Source: Streptomyces albiflavescens (lineage in GTDB: Bacteria > Actinomycetota > Actinomycetes > Streptomycetales > Streptomycetaceae). From it: a DNA stretch of 64,000 nucleotides. Where the stretch lies: positions 558,001-622,000 of the forward strand of contig NZ_BMMM01000003.1 of assembly GCF_014645835.1 (NCBI RefSeq). Reading direction: 5' to 3'. The translations under genes and the position numbers were made by a program. This document shows, piece after piece, positions 1 through 8,542 of the stretch (within the stretch, counting starts at the first letter, position 1; each line of letters opens with the position of its first letter). The notes below the pieces were generated by a model that did no database searches, was not told where the DNA came from, and saw nothing but the letters and a program-made list of their open reading frames with translations.

Positions 1-771
1 GCGAGGCTGGTGCACGCCTGCGGCTTCGACTCGATTCCGCACGATCTGGGCGCGTACTTCACCGTGCGGCAGCTTCCCGAGGGCGTACCGCTCAGGGTCG
101 ACGGATTCGTCCGCGCCCAGGCGATGTTCTCGGGCGGAACCTTCGCCTCGGCGCTCAACCAGTTCGCCCGCGGACGGCACATGCTCGCCGCGGCGCGGGA
201 CCGCAAACGTCATGAGCCGCGGCTGATGGCGCGGCGTGCGGAGGCACCGGTGAGCGCTCCGCGGTTCGCCAAGGAGGTCGGGGCATGGGCACTGCCGCTG
301 CCCACGATCGACGCTCAGGTGGTGCAGCGTTCCGCGCGGGCACTGGAGCGGTACGGGCCCGACTTCCGCTACCGCCACTACGCGGCCGTCGAACGGCTGC
401 CGTTCGCGGTGGGCGGGGTCGCCGCGGTGGGCGCGGTCTTCGCGGCGGCCCAACTGCCACCCACGCGCCGCTGGTTGTCCGACCGGCTCAAGCCCGGGGA
501 CGGGCCGAGTGCCTCGCGGCGCGCGAAGAGCTGGTTCTCGGTGCGGTTCGTGGGCGAGGGCGGCGGGCGGCGCGTCTTCACCGAGGTCGCGGGCGGAGAC
601 CCGGGCTACGACGAGACGGCCAAGATGTTCGCGGAGTCGGCGCTGTCCCTCGCCTTCGACGACCTGCCGAAGACGTCCGGTCAGGTCACGACGGCGGTGG
701 CGATGGGGGACGCGCTGCTGGAACGCCTCCGCAAGGCCGGGATCGTCTTCCGCGTCGCGGCCACGCGGTAG
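1..771 (+). CDS. Trans-acting enoyl reductase / saccharopine dehydrogenase-like protein, 3' part
   Basis: The frame is open from base 1, so the N-terminus, including the Rossmann NAD(P) site, lies before the window. The visible part begins VHACGFDSIPHDLG, the conserved segment after the nucleotide-binding domain in actinobacterial trans-acting enoyl reductase and saccharopine-dehydrogenase-like proteins. A hydrophobic stretch rich in Ala, Val and Gly lies mid-protein, and the C-terminus has the usual substrate-domain sequence with GDPGYDETAKM. Relatives reduce enoyl groups on polyketide or lipid chains, but most Streptomyces members have no known substrate. The GTG at base 10 is internal, not a real start. 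It converges on a small membrane-protein gene 34 bp downstream. Confidence 0.8.
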   Translation, partial: ARLVHACGFDSIPHDLGAYFTVRQLPEGVPLRVDGFVRAQAMFSGGTFASALNQFARGRHMLAAARDRKRHEPRLMARRAEAPVSAPRFAKEVGAWALPLPTIDAQVVQRSARALERYGPDFRYRHYAAVERLPFAVGGVAAVGAVFAAAQLPPTRRWLSDRLKPGDGPSASRRAKSWFSVRFVGEGGGRRVFTEVAGGDPGYDETAKMFAESALSLAFDDLPKTSGQVTTAVAMGDALLERLRKAGIVFRVAATR

Positions 772-805
772 CCGAACCGGTTCCGCTTCTCGGGACGGTC
801 GGGCT

Positions 806-952
806 TCAGGACGACCATCCCGAGACCGTGTAGATCATCCCGCCTATCCAGGCGAGTCCGGCGATCACGGCGAGAACCAGCGCGGCCGTCACCGCGCGTT
901 CGACGGGCTGGGTGGGGTGGGCGGCGGCCTTCGAGGCACGGTGCGTCGTCAT
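806..952 (-). CDS. Small single-pass membrane protein, 48 aa
   Basis: This short frame starts at an ATG (952) and encodes 48 residues: a polar head MTTHRASKAAAHPTQPVERA, then a hydrophobic helix (about residues 21-40, VTAALVLAVIAGLAWIGG) and a short polar tail ending GWSS. The layout, one membrane segment with a basic cytoplasmic N-terminus, is that of the small integral membrane proteins common in Streptomyces. Codon third positions are G/C rich like true genes here. No function can be assigned. It stands alone between the enoyl-reductase gene and the tandem repeat array. Confidence 0.6.
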   Translation of the reverse strand: MTTHRASKAAAHPTQPVERAVTAALVLAVIAGLAWIGGMIYTVSGWSS

Positions 953-998
953 GCGGCACAGCCTGCCGATCACGAGGGTGCCGTCACATCCGTACTGC

Positions 999-1115
999 TA
1001 CTCAGAACACGTACTCAGAACACGTACTCAGAACGGGTGCTCAGAAGGCGCACTCAGAACGGGTGCTCAGGACGCCTACTCGGAACGGGTGCTCAGAAGG
1101 CGCACTCGGTCAACG
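999..1115. repeat. 13-bp tandem repeat array, about 9 copies
   Basis: The consensus is YRCTCAGAACRCG-like. Units begin at 999, 1012, 1025, 1038, 1051, 1064, 1077 and 1090, with a decayed ninth at 1103. The first two are identical (TACTCAGAACACG); later ones alternate TGCTCAGAAGGCG, CACTCAGAACGGG and TACTCGGAACGGG. The array lies in the gap beyond the 3' end of the endonuclease V gene. The period is not a multiple of three, so it is probably not coding. Function unknown. Confidence 0.85.
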
Positions 1116-1124
1116 GATGGGCCG

Positions 1125-1826
1125 TCAGGGTGTCGCCTCCTGGAGGGCCCGCCTGCAGAGGGAGTCCGCGCGACGGGTGGACTCGGGGAGGCGGTACCTG
1201 GGGGTGAGTGCGAGCGTGTGCGCGCACGCGTTGTCGAGGCTCACCCGGTGGCCGACCGACACGAAGACGGGCTTGACGCCGTCCCGCGTGCGCAGCGCGC
1301 GGCCGACCTCCTCCGTGCCCGTGGGTCCGTCCGCGAGGAGCGGGGAAGTGCTGCCCCGCCGGACGCCGGGCTCCTCGTACGAGAAGGTGAAGGGATTCTT
1401 GGCGACGCCGATCGTGGGGAGTCCGGTGAGGACGCCGAGGTGGCTCGCGAGGCCGAAGCGGCGCGGGTGGGCCAGGCCGTAGCCGTCGCAGACGACGAGG
1501 CCGGGCCCGCAGGGCAGGGCGTCGAGCGCGGCCAGGACGGTCGGGATCTCACGGAAGGCGAGCAGCCCGGGAACGTACGGGAAGGAGACCTGCCCGACGG
1601 CCGTGGCCTCGGCGACGACGTCGAGGGTGGCCGCGTCGAGCACGACGGCCGCGGCGACGACGACGTCCCGTTCGTCGTCGTAGGCGACGTCGACCCCCGT
1701 CACCCGGCCGGTGCCGGGCGGCGGCCCCGGCTCGTCGAGCACCACCCGCGCCCGCAACTCGTCCTGCACGGCACGGGCTTGCTCTTCGGTGGCGGGCCAG
1801 CCCGCGGGAATCCTCACGGTCTTCAT
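1125..1826 (-). CDS. nfi: Endonuclease V (deoxyinosine 3' endonuclease)
   Basis: Endonuclease V cuts DNA near deoxyinosine and starts repair of deaminated adenine. The 233-residue product has the full family pattern: GVDVAYDDERD near residue 44 (first metal-binding Asp), YVPGLLAFRE in the middle, then the signature DGYGLAHPRRFGLASHLGV that holds the second acidic ligand and the base-recognition region, and GVAKNPF after it. Length matches the family (220-235). The ATG start is preceded by a purine-rich stretch. It is divergent from the YciI gene and followed by the 13-bp repeat array. Confidence 0.93.
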   Translation of the reverse strand: MKTVRIPAGWPATEEQARAVQDELRARVVLDEPGPPPGTGRVTGVDVAYDDERDVVVAAAVVLDAATLDVVAEATAVGQVSFPYVPGLLAFREIPTVLAALDALPCGPGLVVCDGYGLAHPRRFGLASHLGVLTGLPTIGVAKNPFTFSYEEPGVRRGSTSPLLADGPTGTEEVGRALRTRDGVKPVFVSVGHRVSLDNACAHTLALTPRYRLPESTRRADSLCRRALQEATP

Positions 1827-1899
1827 GGTGGGACGAGCCTAGGGCCTGTCGGACAGGGGTCTTCAACTTCCGGCCTTCAGGAACGGTAGGGTCGCGATC

Positions 1900-2196
1900 A
1901 TGTTCGTACTGGAGCTGACCTACACCGCGCCGCTCGAAGCGGTCGACGCCGTTCTGGCAGCACATGTCGCGTGGCTCGACGAGCAGTACGCCGCGGGGGT
2001 CTTTCTGGCGTCCGGGCGCAAGAACCCCCGCAACGGCGGTGTGATTCTCGCCGTCACGGAGGACCGGGCGCGGATCGAGGAGATCGCCGCGGGCGACCCC
2101 TTCGTCACCGCGGGCGTGTGCGCCTACCGCATCACCGAGTTCGTGGCGACCAAGACGGCGCCCGCCCTGGAGCGGTACCGGGAGACGCTCGGCTGA
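1900..2196 (+). CDS. YciI family protein
   Basis: A 98-residue YciI-like ferredoxin-fold protein. It begins MFVLELTYTAPLEAVDAV, then has the conserved H-x-x-W-L (HVAWLDEQYAAGVF, residues about 27-40) where YciI proteins carry the His of a putative active site, followed by an ASGRKNPRNGG turn and DPFVTAGVCAYRI near the end. Family members are small dimeric proteins, some related to muconolactone isomerase-like or dehydrochlorinase-like chemistry; function here is unknown. It is transcribed away from nfi with 73 bp between the two starts. Confidence 0.88.
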   Translation: MFVLELTYTAPLEAVDAVLAAHVAWLDEQYAAGVFLASGRKNPRNGGVILAVTEDRARIEEIAAGDPFVTAGVCAYRITEFVATKTAPALERYRETLG

Positions 2197-2212
2197 ACCG
2201 GACCTCCGCGGT

Positions 2213-2539
2213 TCACTTGTCGCCGAGGGCACGCTTCAGCTCGCTCTTGTTCATGTCCGAGCGGCCGTGAATGTTGCGCCGCTTGGCCTCCTCGTACAAC
2301 TGGTCGTAGGTGGGGCCCTGGGCCCCCTTGTGCGAGCGCTGACCGCCGCGTTTGCCGGACGACATGTCCTCGAGCGATGTACGGCTGGCGGTCTTCGACT
2401 CGCCGGACCGGGCTCGCTCCTTGTTCACCGTCCGCGCGGCAATCTCCTCGGCGCGCCGCTCGCTCTCTCCGCGGTCGCGTGCGCTCTCCTTGATGTGTTC
2501 GTACTGACGTTCCCGTTTGGGGCTCGAACCGCGTGGCAC
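2213..2539 (-). CDS. Rho N-terminal-like / plasmid-stabilisation-type small basic protein
   Basis: A 108-residue, very charged protein starting at a GTG (VPRGSSPKRERQYEHIKESA) with an AGGAAG ribosome site upstream. The first two thirds are Arg/Glu/Lys rich and probably helical or disordered. The C-terminal third (TYDQLYEEAKRRNIHGRSDMNKSELKRAL, broken here into shorter motifs YEEAKRRNI and GRSDMNKSEL) is a SAP/Rho-N-like helical motif seen in nucleic-acid-binding proteins. Streptomyces homologues are often labelled plasmid stabilisation protein without proof. Probably a DNA- or RNA-associated protein. Confidence 0.7.
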   Translation of the reverse strand: MPRGSSPKRERQYEHIKESARDRGESERRAEEIAARTVNKERARSGESKTASRTSLEDMSSGKRGGQRSHKGAQGPTYDQLYEEAKRRNIHGRSDMNKSELKRALGDK

Positions 2540-2613
2540 GGTTGATCACTTCCTCTCGCGGTCACCGCCTTGCGCGACCCGAGTACCCCCGATCGCGGCG
2601 AACACCGCGCGGG

Positions 2614-3699
2614 TCACCGCTCCAGGCGGGCCACCCGCCCCTTCTCGCCGGAGGCCCAGCAGCCCAGGTCGGGAGTGCAGTCCACGGTGTCGTACGAGCC
2701 GGTGTCCACGGTGCGCCAGGTGCGGCCGCCGTCCGTCGTCAGGTCGGTGCCCGTGGGACCGACCGCGAGCGCGGCGGTGCGGCTGTGCGGAAGCCAGGTC
2801 ACGCCCGAGCGGTAGGCGGGCGGGGGCTGGGTGGCGGGCGTCCAGGTGCGGCCGCCGTCCGGGGTGAGTGCGGTGGCCTGGGGTGAGGCCTGGTCGGCGC
2901 GGTAGTCGCCGCCGACCGCGAGGCCATGGGAGCGGTCGCGGAAGGCCAGGGCGAAGACGCCGCGCGCCGGGTCGCCGGCCGGGATCGGCGTGTCGGCGGC
3001 GGTCCAGGTCAGTCCCCGGTCCGAGGAATGCAGCACGCGCGCGCGTGCACCCCCGCCGGTGGCCAGCCACACATCACGTGGTCCCGAGGTCACCAGGCAC
3101 TGTCCGCTCGCCGCGAAACCCGCCTCGCCGTCCTGCGCCGCGGGCATCCCGTCGCTGGGCAGCACCTTCCAGGAGCGGCCACCGTCACTGGTCGACAGGA
3201 TGCGGAACCTGCCGTCCACCGGGTCGCTCATCGCCAGGCCGTGGCGCCGGTCGAAGAAGGTGAGGCAGTCGTAGAAGGCCTTCGCGTCGGTGTTACGGAA
3301 GGACTCCGTCCAGGTCGCGCCGCCGTCGTCCGTGCGGAAGACACGGGAGGCCTCGCCCTCGCCGATGGCCAGGACCACGGCGCGCCGGGCGTCGAATGCC
3401 TCGATGTCGCGGAACTCCAGGTCCGCGCCACCGGGCGGGGATACGTTCTGCCAGTTCGCGCCGCCGTCAGTGGTGCGCAGCACGGTGCCCTTGGAGCCGG
3501 CCACCCAGGCCGTGTCCCGGCTGACGGCCGACAGGCCGCGGAACCTGACGTCCGTGCCGCTGTCCTTGAGTTCCCAGTGCGGCGCCTTCGCCGGCTCGTG
3601 CGCCTGCGCGGGTGTCGTCAGTGCGGCGGCGAGCGCGGCCGCACACAGTCCCACGGTGGCCATCCGACTCGTACGTCTCGTCTTCCCCAAGCCCCTCAT
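2614..3699 (-). CDS. Secreted YCF48/BNR-type beta-propeller protein
   Basis: From the ATG at 3699 the product (361 aa) opens with a signal peptide: basic MRGLGKTRRTSRM, hydrophobic ATVGLCAAALAAAL, cleavage near TTPAQA-HE. The mature part has repeated Asp-box/BNR motifs, e.g. TDGGANWQNV, TDDGGATWTESF, TSDGGRSWKVL, SDRGLTWTAA, TPDGGRTWTPA and TTDGGRTWRTV, giving a six- or seven-bladed propeller like the photosystem-II assembly factor YCF48. Actinobacterial relatives are annotated as oxidoreductases without evidence. An in-frame upstream ATG exists (3834) but would put 45 polar residues before the signal peptide, so 3699 is preferred. Confidence 0.85.
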   Translation of the reverse strand: MRGLGKTRRTSRMATVGLCAAALAAALTTPAQAHEPAKAPHWELKDSGTDVRFRGLSAVSRDTAWVAGSKGTVLRTTDGGANWQNVSPPGGADLEFRDIEAFDARRAVVLAIGEGEASRVFRTDDGGATWTESFRNTDAKAFYDCLTFFDRRHGLAMSDPVDGRFRILSTSDGGRSWKVLPSDGMPAAQDGEAGFAASGQCLVTSGPRDVWLATGGGARARVLHSSDRGLTWTAADTPIPAGDPARGVFALAFRDRSHGLAVGGDYRADQASPQATALTPDGGRTWTPATQPPPAYRSGVTWLPHSRTAALAVGPTGTDLTTDGGRTWRTVDTGSYDTVDCTPDLGCWASGEKGRVARLER

Positions 3700-3961
3700 G
3701 GCGGGCGAAGCTAGTCCACTCCCCCGATGCCGTCCAGATGGCGTTCTCCGGGAACCCCGGGGCCCCGACCGAGTGTCCTCTCGGATGTCCGAAGACGACG
3801 GGACGAGAAAAAGGATCGCCGCGTGGCTCTCCACCGTGCATGGAATCGGTGACAGAGGTCACTCACGTTTCAGGTGCACGCGGTGGCTCATTTCTTCGTC
3901 TCTTCAATTGACCGGCCTCATCCGCCCGGAGTTCGTCCAGCCGTCACAAGGGAGCAAGGCG

Positions 3962-4378
3962 TTGTCCACCGTCATCGAGCAGCCCGTAGAGGCCCGCCTC
4001 GTCGCCGCCGCGCCGCGGATGCCGAGCATTCCCGCAACGCTCCACTACGACCGGAGCGATCCCTTCGCGGTCCGTATGACCTTCCCCGCGCCGGCCACGC
4101 TGGAGGGCGTGGAGGTCTGCTGGACCTTCGCGCGCGAGCTCCTCACGTCGGGGCTCGAGGACTCGGTGGGCTGGGGCGACGTACGGGTGCGGCCGTACGG
4201 GTACGACCGCACCGTTCTGGAGTTCCACGCCCCCGAGGGCACCGCCGTGGTGCATGTGCGCTCCGGCGAGTTGCGGCGGTTCCTGCAGCGCACGACGGAA
4301 CTGGTTCCCGTGGGCCTCGAACATCTCCAGGTGGACCTGGACCACGACCTGGCGGAGCTCATGCGGGGTACCTGCTGA
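3962..4378 (+). CDS. SsgA-like sporulation / cell division protein
   Basis: About 138 residues. SsgA-like proteins (SALPs) are specific to morphologically complex actinomycetes and steer septum placement and peptidoglycan events during sporulation. Family marks seen: PSIPATLHYDRSDPFAVRMT (the L-x-Y-D-x-x-D-P-F-A-V motif), WTFARELLTSGL, GDVRVRPY, and the C-terminal VPVGLEHLQVDLDHDLAEL. The start is probably the TTG at 3962, eight bases after GGGAGC; other starts upstream in the open frame run into non-conserved sequence. A 262-bp gap containing no gene separates it from the secreted propeller gene. Which of SsgA-G it matches cannot be decided by eye. Confidence 0.85.
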   Translation: MSTVIEQPVEARLVAAAPRMPSIPATLHYDRSDPFAVRMTFPAPATLEGVEVCWTFARELLTSGLEDSVGWGDVRVRPYGYDRTVLEFHAPEGTAVVHVRSGELRRFLQRTTELVPVGLEHLQVDLDHDLAELMRGTC

Positions 4379-4456
4379 GGGGGATGCCTGCTGAGGCGGT
4401 ATCTGCCGAGTGGGGTGCTGCAGAGGCGGCGTGCCTGTTGAGCGGCGTTCCCGCCC

Positions 4457-5320
4457 TCAGCCGCTCCTGCCCATCAGGGTGTTGAGCTCGGCATAGTCGA
4501 GTCCGTCGGTCAGCGAGTCGTAGGTCCCCGCGTCCAGCAGCTCCCGCGCGGCACGGCGGACCATGGCGTGCGCGGCCTGCGCGATGCTCGAACCCGCGCT
4601 GATCCGGGCGACCCCGAGGGCGGCCAGCTCGGCGACGGACGGCGCGCCGGGGCCCACCAAGACGTTCAGCGGGCCTTCGATGCCCCCGACGAGTGTCTTG
4701 ACGGTCACCGGATCGACGGCTCCGGGCACGAAGACACCGTCGGCCCCGGCGGCGAGGAAGGCGGCGGCCCGCTCCAGGGTTTCCTCGATCTTGCCGGCCC
4801 CCCTCAGATGGGTGTCGATGCGGGCGTTGACGTACAGCGGTACCCCGGCCGCGTCGGCAGCCGCGCGGGCCGCCGCGATGCGCTCCGCCTGCTCGGCGAT
4901 CGGGCGCAGCGGCGCACCACCGTCGGCGTCGTCGTAGAGGGCGTCCTCGATGTTGACGCCCACGGCACCCGCCGCGAGCACCGCGCGGATCGTGTCCGCG
5001 ACACCCGGGGTGTCCTGCGCGTACCCACTCTCGATGTCCGCGCTGACCGGCACGCGGACCACCGCGGCGATCCGCCCGACCGCGCCAAGGGCTCCGTCCC
5101 TGTCGAGCCGGTCGCCGTCCGCCGCACCCAAGCCCCACGCGAGCCCCGCGCTGGTCGTCGCCACCGCCCCCGCGCCCGCCTCCTCGACGATCCGGGCACT
5201 CACCGCGTCCCACACGTTCGGCAGGACGAGAGGCCGACCGGGCACGTGCAGGGCACGGAAGGCGAGCGCGGTTTCGCGCAGGGAACTCGGTTCGGTGCGG
5301 AGGGAATTGGGGTTCGTCAT
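4457..5320 (-). CDS. Isocitrate lyase / PEP mutase family protein
   Basis: A 287-residue TIM-barrel protein of the ICL/PEPM superfamily, which makes or breaks C-C or P-C bonds next to a carboxylate with Mg2+. Visible marks: PNVWDAVSARIVEEAGA near residue 30, VPVSADIESGYA near 90 (the metal-binding D-x-E-x-G-Y), GVNIEDALYDD, and NARIDTHLRG in place of the usual NARTD. The loop Cys of true isocitrate lyase (KKCGH) is absent, so it is a PEPM-like member, possibly a 2,3-dimethylmalate or oxaloacetate-type lyase. The ATG start has no strong ribosome site. Confidence 0.85.
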   Translation of the reverse strand: MTNPNSLRTEPSSLRETALAFRALHVPGRPLVLPNVWDAVSARIVEEAGAGAVATTSAGLAWGLGAADGDRLDRDGALGAVGRIAAVVRVPVSADIESGYAQDTPGVADTIRAVLAAGAVGVNIEDALYDDADGGAPLRPIAEQAERIAAARAAADAAGVPLYVNARIDTHLRGAGKIEETLERAAAFLAAGADGVFVPGAVDPVTVKTLVGGIEGPLNVLVGPGAPSVAELAALGVARISAGSSIAQAAHAMVRRAARELLDAGTYDSLTDGLDYAELNTLMGRSG

Positions 5321-5718
5321 GGGGATGAGCCAAGCATGGGGCGGGGTTGGGGGCTGGCAGGAAAGCGACATGTACGTGGGGCGGCGGAAGGGCGGGATGG
5401 GCGAGATCCGGCCAGGCTGGGGTGCGGGGAGGGTGCGCGGGGAGGACGTAGGGGCACAAGCGCCCGCCGTGGTGGTGCGTGTGCCCCGGAATCCCGGGCA
5501 TGAGTGCGCCCTGCGGTGGCGCTGACGTCGGCTTGCGCGCGGTGACGAGGGCTCGCAGACGCGCGCGCGGACGCGAGTGCAGTCCGGCCACCGGGGCGCG
5601 AGTGCCCGCGGTCGCGTCACCCCATGCGCCGGAGCGCACCCACGCCCACGGTCACAGTCACAGTCACAGTCACAGTCACCCGCGACGGTATCGGCAAGCG
5701 CCCGCTTGCCGTGCCCCC
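5321..5718. other. Intergenic stretch with short GTCACA tandem repeat
   Basis: About 400 bp between two leftward genes. Frames here encode only Pro/His/Arg-rich low-complexity sequence without homology features, so I call no gene. It contains nearly five perfect copies of GTCACA (5651-5679) and is very GC-rich elsewhere. It may hold the promoter of the PEP-mutase-family gene and the 3' untranslated region of the GPP34 gene. Confidence 0.5.
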
Positions 5719-6411
5719 TCAACCTCCCGCAGCCGCCCCCGCCCCCGCCCCCGTCACCGACGCGGTCGTCGTCGCCACGATCAGCGCCGTGCGCAGCTCC
5801 TGGACGACCTTCTTCAGGGCCGGACCCGCCGCGCCGCTGCGGTCGGTCAGGTCTTCGAGGCGGTTCTTGTGGAGCTTGCGGTCCTTGGCGGGTGCGAGGG
5901 TGCGGAGTTCGGCGGCGGCGCCGAGGGCGACGAGGGCCGCGTCGCGGTCGGAGATCTCGGCGACGGGGAGCGGGCCTTCGAGTACCTGCCGGGCCTCGGT
6001 GTGCAGTGCCTCCACGGCGGCCACCCGCTCCAGCTCGTACTCCACGGAGGGGAAGAGGCCGAGGACGCGCTTCTTCTCCGCCCGGAGGTATCCCTCGGCC
6101 GCCAGCTGCGCGCGTACGGCATCCAGGGTGACACGCGCCCGCAGCGTCACCCATGCCTTCCACGTCCGCGGCAGGGACTCCGCGACGAGTTCCAGGAGCC
6201 CGTCGAGGACAACGTCGCCCGTGCGGGAGTCGGCGTCGACAGGGGTGACGATGCCGTTCTCGTCGATGAGCCGACCCCGCTGCGCCAGTTCGGTGAGGGC
6301 GCCGGCACGCACCAGGTCGTGCAGATGGGTCGCCCCGGTGACCTTGAGCCGACTGGTGTCCCAGGCCAGGAGGTAGAGCCGGGCGGGCAGCGAGAGCGAG
6401 CCGTTCGGCAC
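5719..6411 (-). CDS. GPP34 (GOLPH3/Vps74-like) family phosphoprotein
   Basis: The GTG at 6411 follows AAGGAG with good spacing and gives 230 residues starting VPNGSLSLPARLYLLAWD, the conserved opening of bacterial GPP34 proteins. Further marks are GALTELAQRGRLIDENG, the basic segment LRAEKKRVLGLFP, and helices LRTLAPAKDRKLHKNRLEDL. In eukaryotes this fold binds phosphatidylinositol-4-phosphate at the Golgi; streptomycetes have many copies, some on conservons, with unknown roles probably at the membrane. The extreme C-terminus is an Ala/Gly-rich tail. It is divergent from the ABC-F gene. Confidence 0.88.
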   Translation of the reverse strand: MPNGSLSLPARLYLLAWDTSRLKVTGATHLHDLVRAGALTELAQRGRLIDENGIVTPVDADSRTGDVVLDGLLELVAESLPRTWKAWVTLRARVTLDAVRAQLAAEGYLRAEKKRVLGLFPSVEYELERVAAVEALHTEARQVLEGPLPVAEISDRDAALVALGAAAELRTLAPAKDRKLHKNRLEDLTDRSGAAGPALKKVVQELRTALIVATTTASVTGAGAGAAAGG

Positions 6412-6725
6412 GGGATCTCCTTCGGGTCGTCGGGGCCACGTTAATCCTTTGACAGCCTCAAGAGCCGCCTCTACGGTGCATAGCGGTCCTGTTGCCGTCG
6501 ATTGGAGAAGGACGTTGCTCGTCTGAGGTCTGAGACACCGCGTCACACACCGCCAGCTCTTCCTGGCCTCCGTGTGCGCAGCGTGCGACCTCGGTGTACG
6601 AGCCGTCCTCCGGTGCAGGGCTCTTTTGCTGCCCTCCGGGCTGGTTTCCCTCCGAACTGATCGTCGTCGCCCCGCGGTGTCCCGAACGCGTCCCCCTGAC
6701 CGCACTCAGCAACCGCGAGGCCCTC
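6412..6725. other. Leader region between GPP34 and ABC-F genes
   Basis: 314 bp of divergent intergenic DNA. On the + strand there is a GTG-started frame at 6572 that overlaps the ABC-F start in another frame, and a weak stem AGGGC/GCCCT around 6620-6640. Antibiotic-resistance ABC-F genes are often controlled by leader-peptide attenuation, but I cannot show a convincing alternative-structure pair here. Promoters for both genes must lie inside. Confidence 0.35.
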
Positions 6726-8414
6726 ATGTCTACCTTCCCCACCTCCATCACCTGTACCTCCCTCTCGTTCGCCTGGCCCGACGGTACGGCCGTCTTCGAC
6801 GGCCTCCAGGTCGCCTTCGGCCCCGGCAGGACCGGTCTCGTCGGCGTCAACGGGTCAGGAAAATCCACCCTGTTGAAGCTGATCACCGGAGAGCTCACCC
6901 CGGCCGACGGCACGGTCCGGGTCGCGGGCGAGGTCGGCTACCTGCCGCAGAGCGTCACGCTCGACACCGCTCTGCGGGTCGACGAGGCGCTCGGTATCGC
7001 CGCCACCCGCGCCGCGCTGCACGCCATCGAGGCGGGCGACGCGACCCAGGAGCACTTCGACGTCGTGGGCGACGACTGGGACGTCGAAGAGCGGGCACTG
7101 GCGACGCTCGGTGAACTGGGGCTCGGACACATCGAGTTGGACCGCACCATCGGTGAGGTCTCGGGCGGCGAGTCGGTGCTGCTGCGCCTGGCCGCGCTCC
7201 TGCTGCGCCGACCCGACGTACTGCTGCTGGACGAGCCCACCAACAACCTCGACCTGTACGCGCGGCGGCGCCTTTACGCGGCCGTCGAGGCCTGGTCCGG
7301 CGTCATGGTCGTGGTCAGCCACGATCGCGAACTCCTGGATCTGGTCGACCAGATCGCGGACCTGCACCGAGGAAAGGGGGCGGCGCGAAGTGCCTCGGTT
7401 GAGGGTGGTGGTGGGCGACGGGTGGGCGAGGTGACCTGGTACGGCGGCAACTTCTCCGCATACGAGGCGGTCCTCGTCGGCGAGCAGGAGGCGGCCGAGC
7501 GCATGGTGCGCGTCGCCGAGGCCGACCTGAAGAAACAGAAGCGCGAACTGGTCGACGCACAGGTCAAGTTGGCCCGCCGCAAGCGGTACGGCCAGAAGAT
7601 GTTCGAGCAGAAGCGCGAGCCGAAGATCGTCATGGGGGCGCGCAAGCGCGCGGCCCAGGAGTCCGCGGGCAAGCACCGCATCATGCACGAGGAGAGACTC
7701 GCCGAGGCGAAGGAGCGTCTCGACGACGCGGTGGACGCCGTACGGGACGACGACGAGATCCGCGTCGACCTTCCGTACACGGCCGTACCCCCGGGCCGCA
7801 CCGTCCTCACTCTGGAAAGCCTGGAAATGCGCTACGGCGCCCGCGTGGACGGCGTGTTCGACCTTCGCGGCCCCGAACGGATCGCGCTGATCGGGCGCAA
7901 CGGCGCGGGCAAGACCACGCTGCTGCGCACGATCGCCGGGGAGCTGGACGCGGTGTCCGGCGACACGCGGGCTCATGTGCCGCTGCGCTTCCTGCCGCAG
8001 CGGCTCGATGTCCTCGACGACGAGCTGACCGTCGCGGAGAACGTGGCCCGGTACGCGCCGGCCGCCACGAACAACCGGATCCGGGCGCGGCTGGCCCGCT
8101 TCCTGTTCAAGGGCGCGAAGGCCGACCAGCGCGCGGCGACCCTCTCCGGCGGTGAGCGCTTCCGGGCGGCACTCGCCGCGTTGCTGCTGGCCGAGCCCGC
8201 GCCGCAGCTCCTGATGCTCGACGAGCCGACGAACAACCTCGACATGGCGAGTGTCCGGCAGCTCACCACCGCCCTGGAGGCGTACGAGGGAGCGCTGATC
8301 GTCGCCAGCCACGACATGCCGTTCCTGGAGTCCCTCGGAATCACGCGTTGGCTCATCCTGGAAGGAGGAGAACTGAAAGAAATCGCGCCGGAAACTGTCG
8401 GGTATTCCGCCTAG
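6726..8414 (+). CDS. ABC-F family ATP-binding protein (ribosome-associated)
   Basis: 562 residues from the ATG in CCCTCATGTC. Two ATPase domains and no membrane segments, as in ABC-F translation or antibiotic-protection factors. First domain: Walker A GVNGSGKST (about residue 40), signature VSGGES, Walker B VLLLDEPTNNLD. A charged helical linker follows (EADLKKQKRELVDAQVKL, KMFEQKREPKIV). Second domain: Walker A GRNGAGKTT, signature LSGGERF, Walker B LLMLDEPTNNLDM. It could protect ribosomes from a drug or act as a housekeeping EttA-like factor; sequence alone does not decide. An unusual Gly-rich insertion (about residues 220-235) follows the first domain. The ribosome site is weak. Confidence 0.92.
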   Translation: MSTFPTSITCTSLSFAWPDGTAVFDGLQVAFGPGRTGLVGVNGSGKSTLLKLITGELTPADGTVRVAGEVGYLPQSVTLDTALRVDEALGIAATRAALHAIEAGDATQEHFDVVGDDWDVEERALATLGELGLGHIELDRTIGEVSGGESVLLRLAALLLRRPDVLLLDEPTNNLDLYARRRLYAAVEAWSGVMVVVSHDRELLDLVDQIADLHRGKGAARSASVEGGGGRRVGEVTWYGGNFSAYEAVLVGEQEAAERMVRVAEADLKKQKRELVDAQVKLARRKRYGQKMFEQKREPKIVMGARKRAAQESAGKHRIMHEERLAEAKERLDDAVDAVRDDDEIRVDLPYTAVPPGRTVLTLESLEMRYGARVDGVFDLRGPERIALIGRNGAGKTTLLRTIAGELDAVSGDTRAHVPLRFLPQRLDVLDDELTVAENVARYAPAATNNRIRARLARFLFKGAKADQRAATLSGGERFRAALAALLLAEPAPQLLMLDEPTNNLDMASVRQLTTALEAYEGALIVASHDMPFLESLGITRWLILEGGELKEIAPETVGYSA

Positions 8415-8542
8415 TGCAGGACCTGGGAGCCGCCTAGCGTCGGGGCTCAGGTGTTACCCGACGTCAAGCCGGGGGCTTTTGCGCGCGCGACGTGCGCTGC
8501 ATGATGTGCGCCGACACCCCCTGCCGATTCGGAGACCCACCC

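Noticed and set aside
5321..6439. Upstream extension of the PEP-mutase-family frame to about 660 codons
   Set aside because: The extra part is Arg/Pro-rich and overlaps the GPP34 gene in another frame; the conserved protein begins at the ATG at 5320.
8492..8542. Cys-rich in-frame N-terminal extension of DDAH
   Set aside because: DDAH homologues start near the GTG at 8543, which has a better ribosome site.
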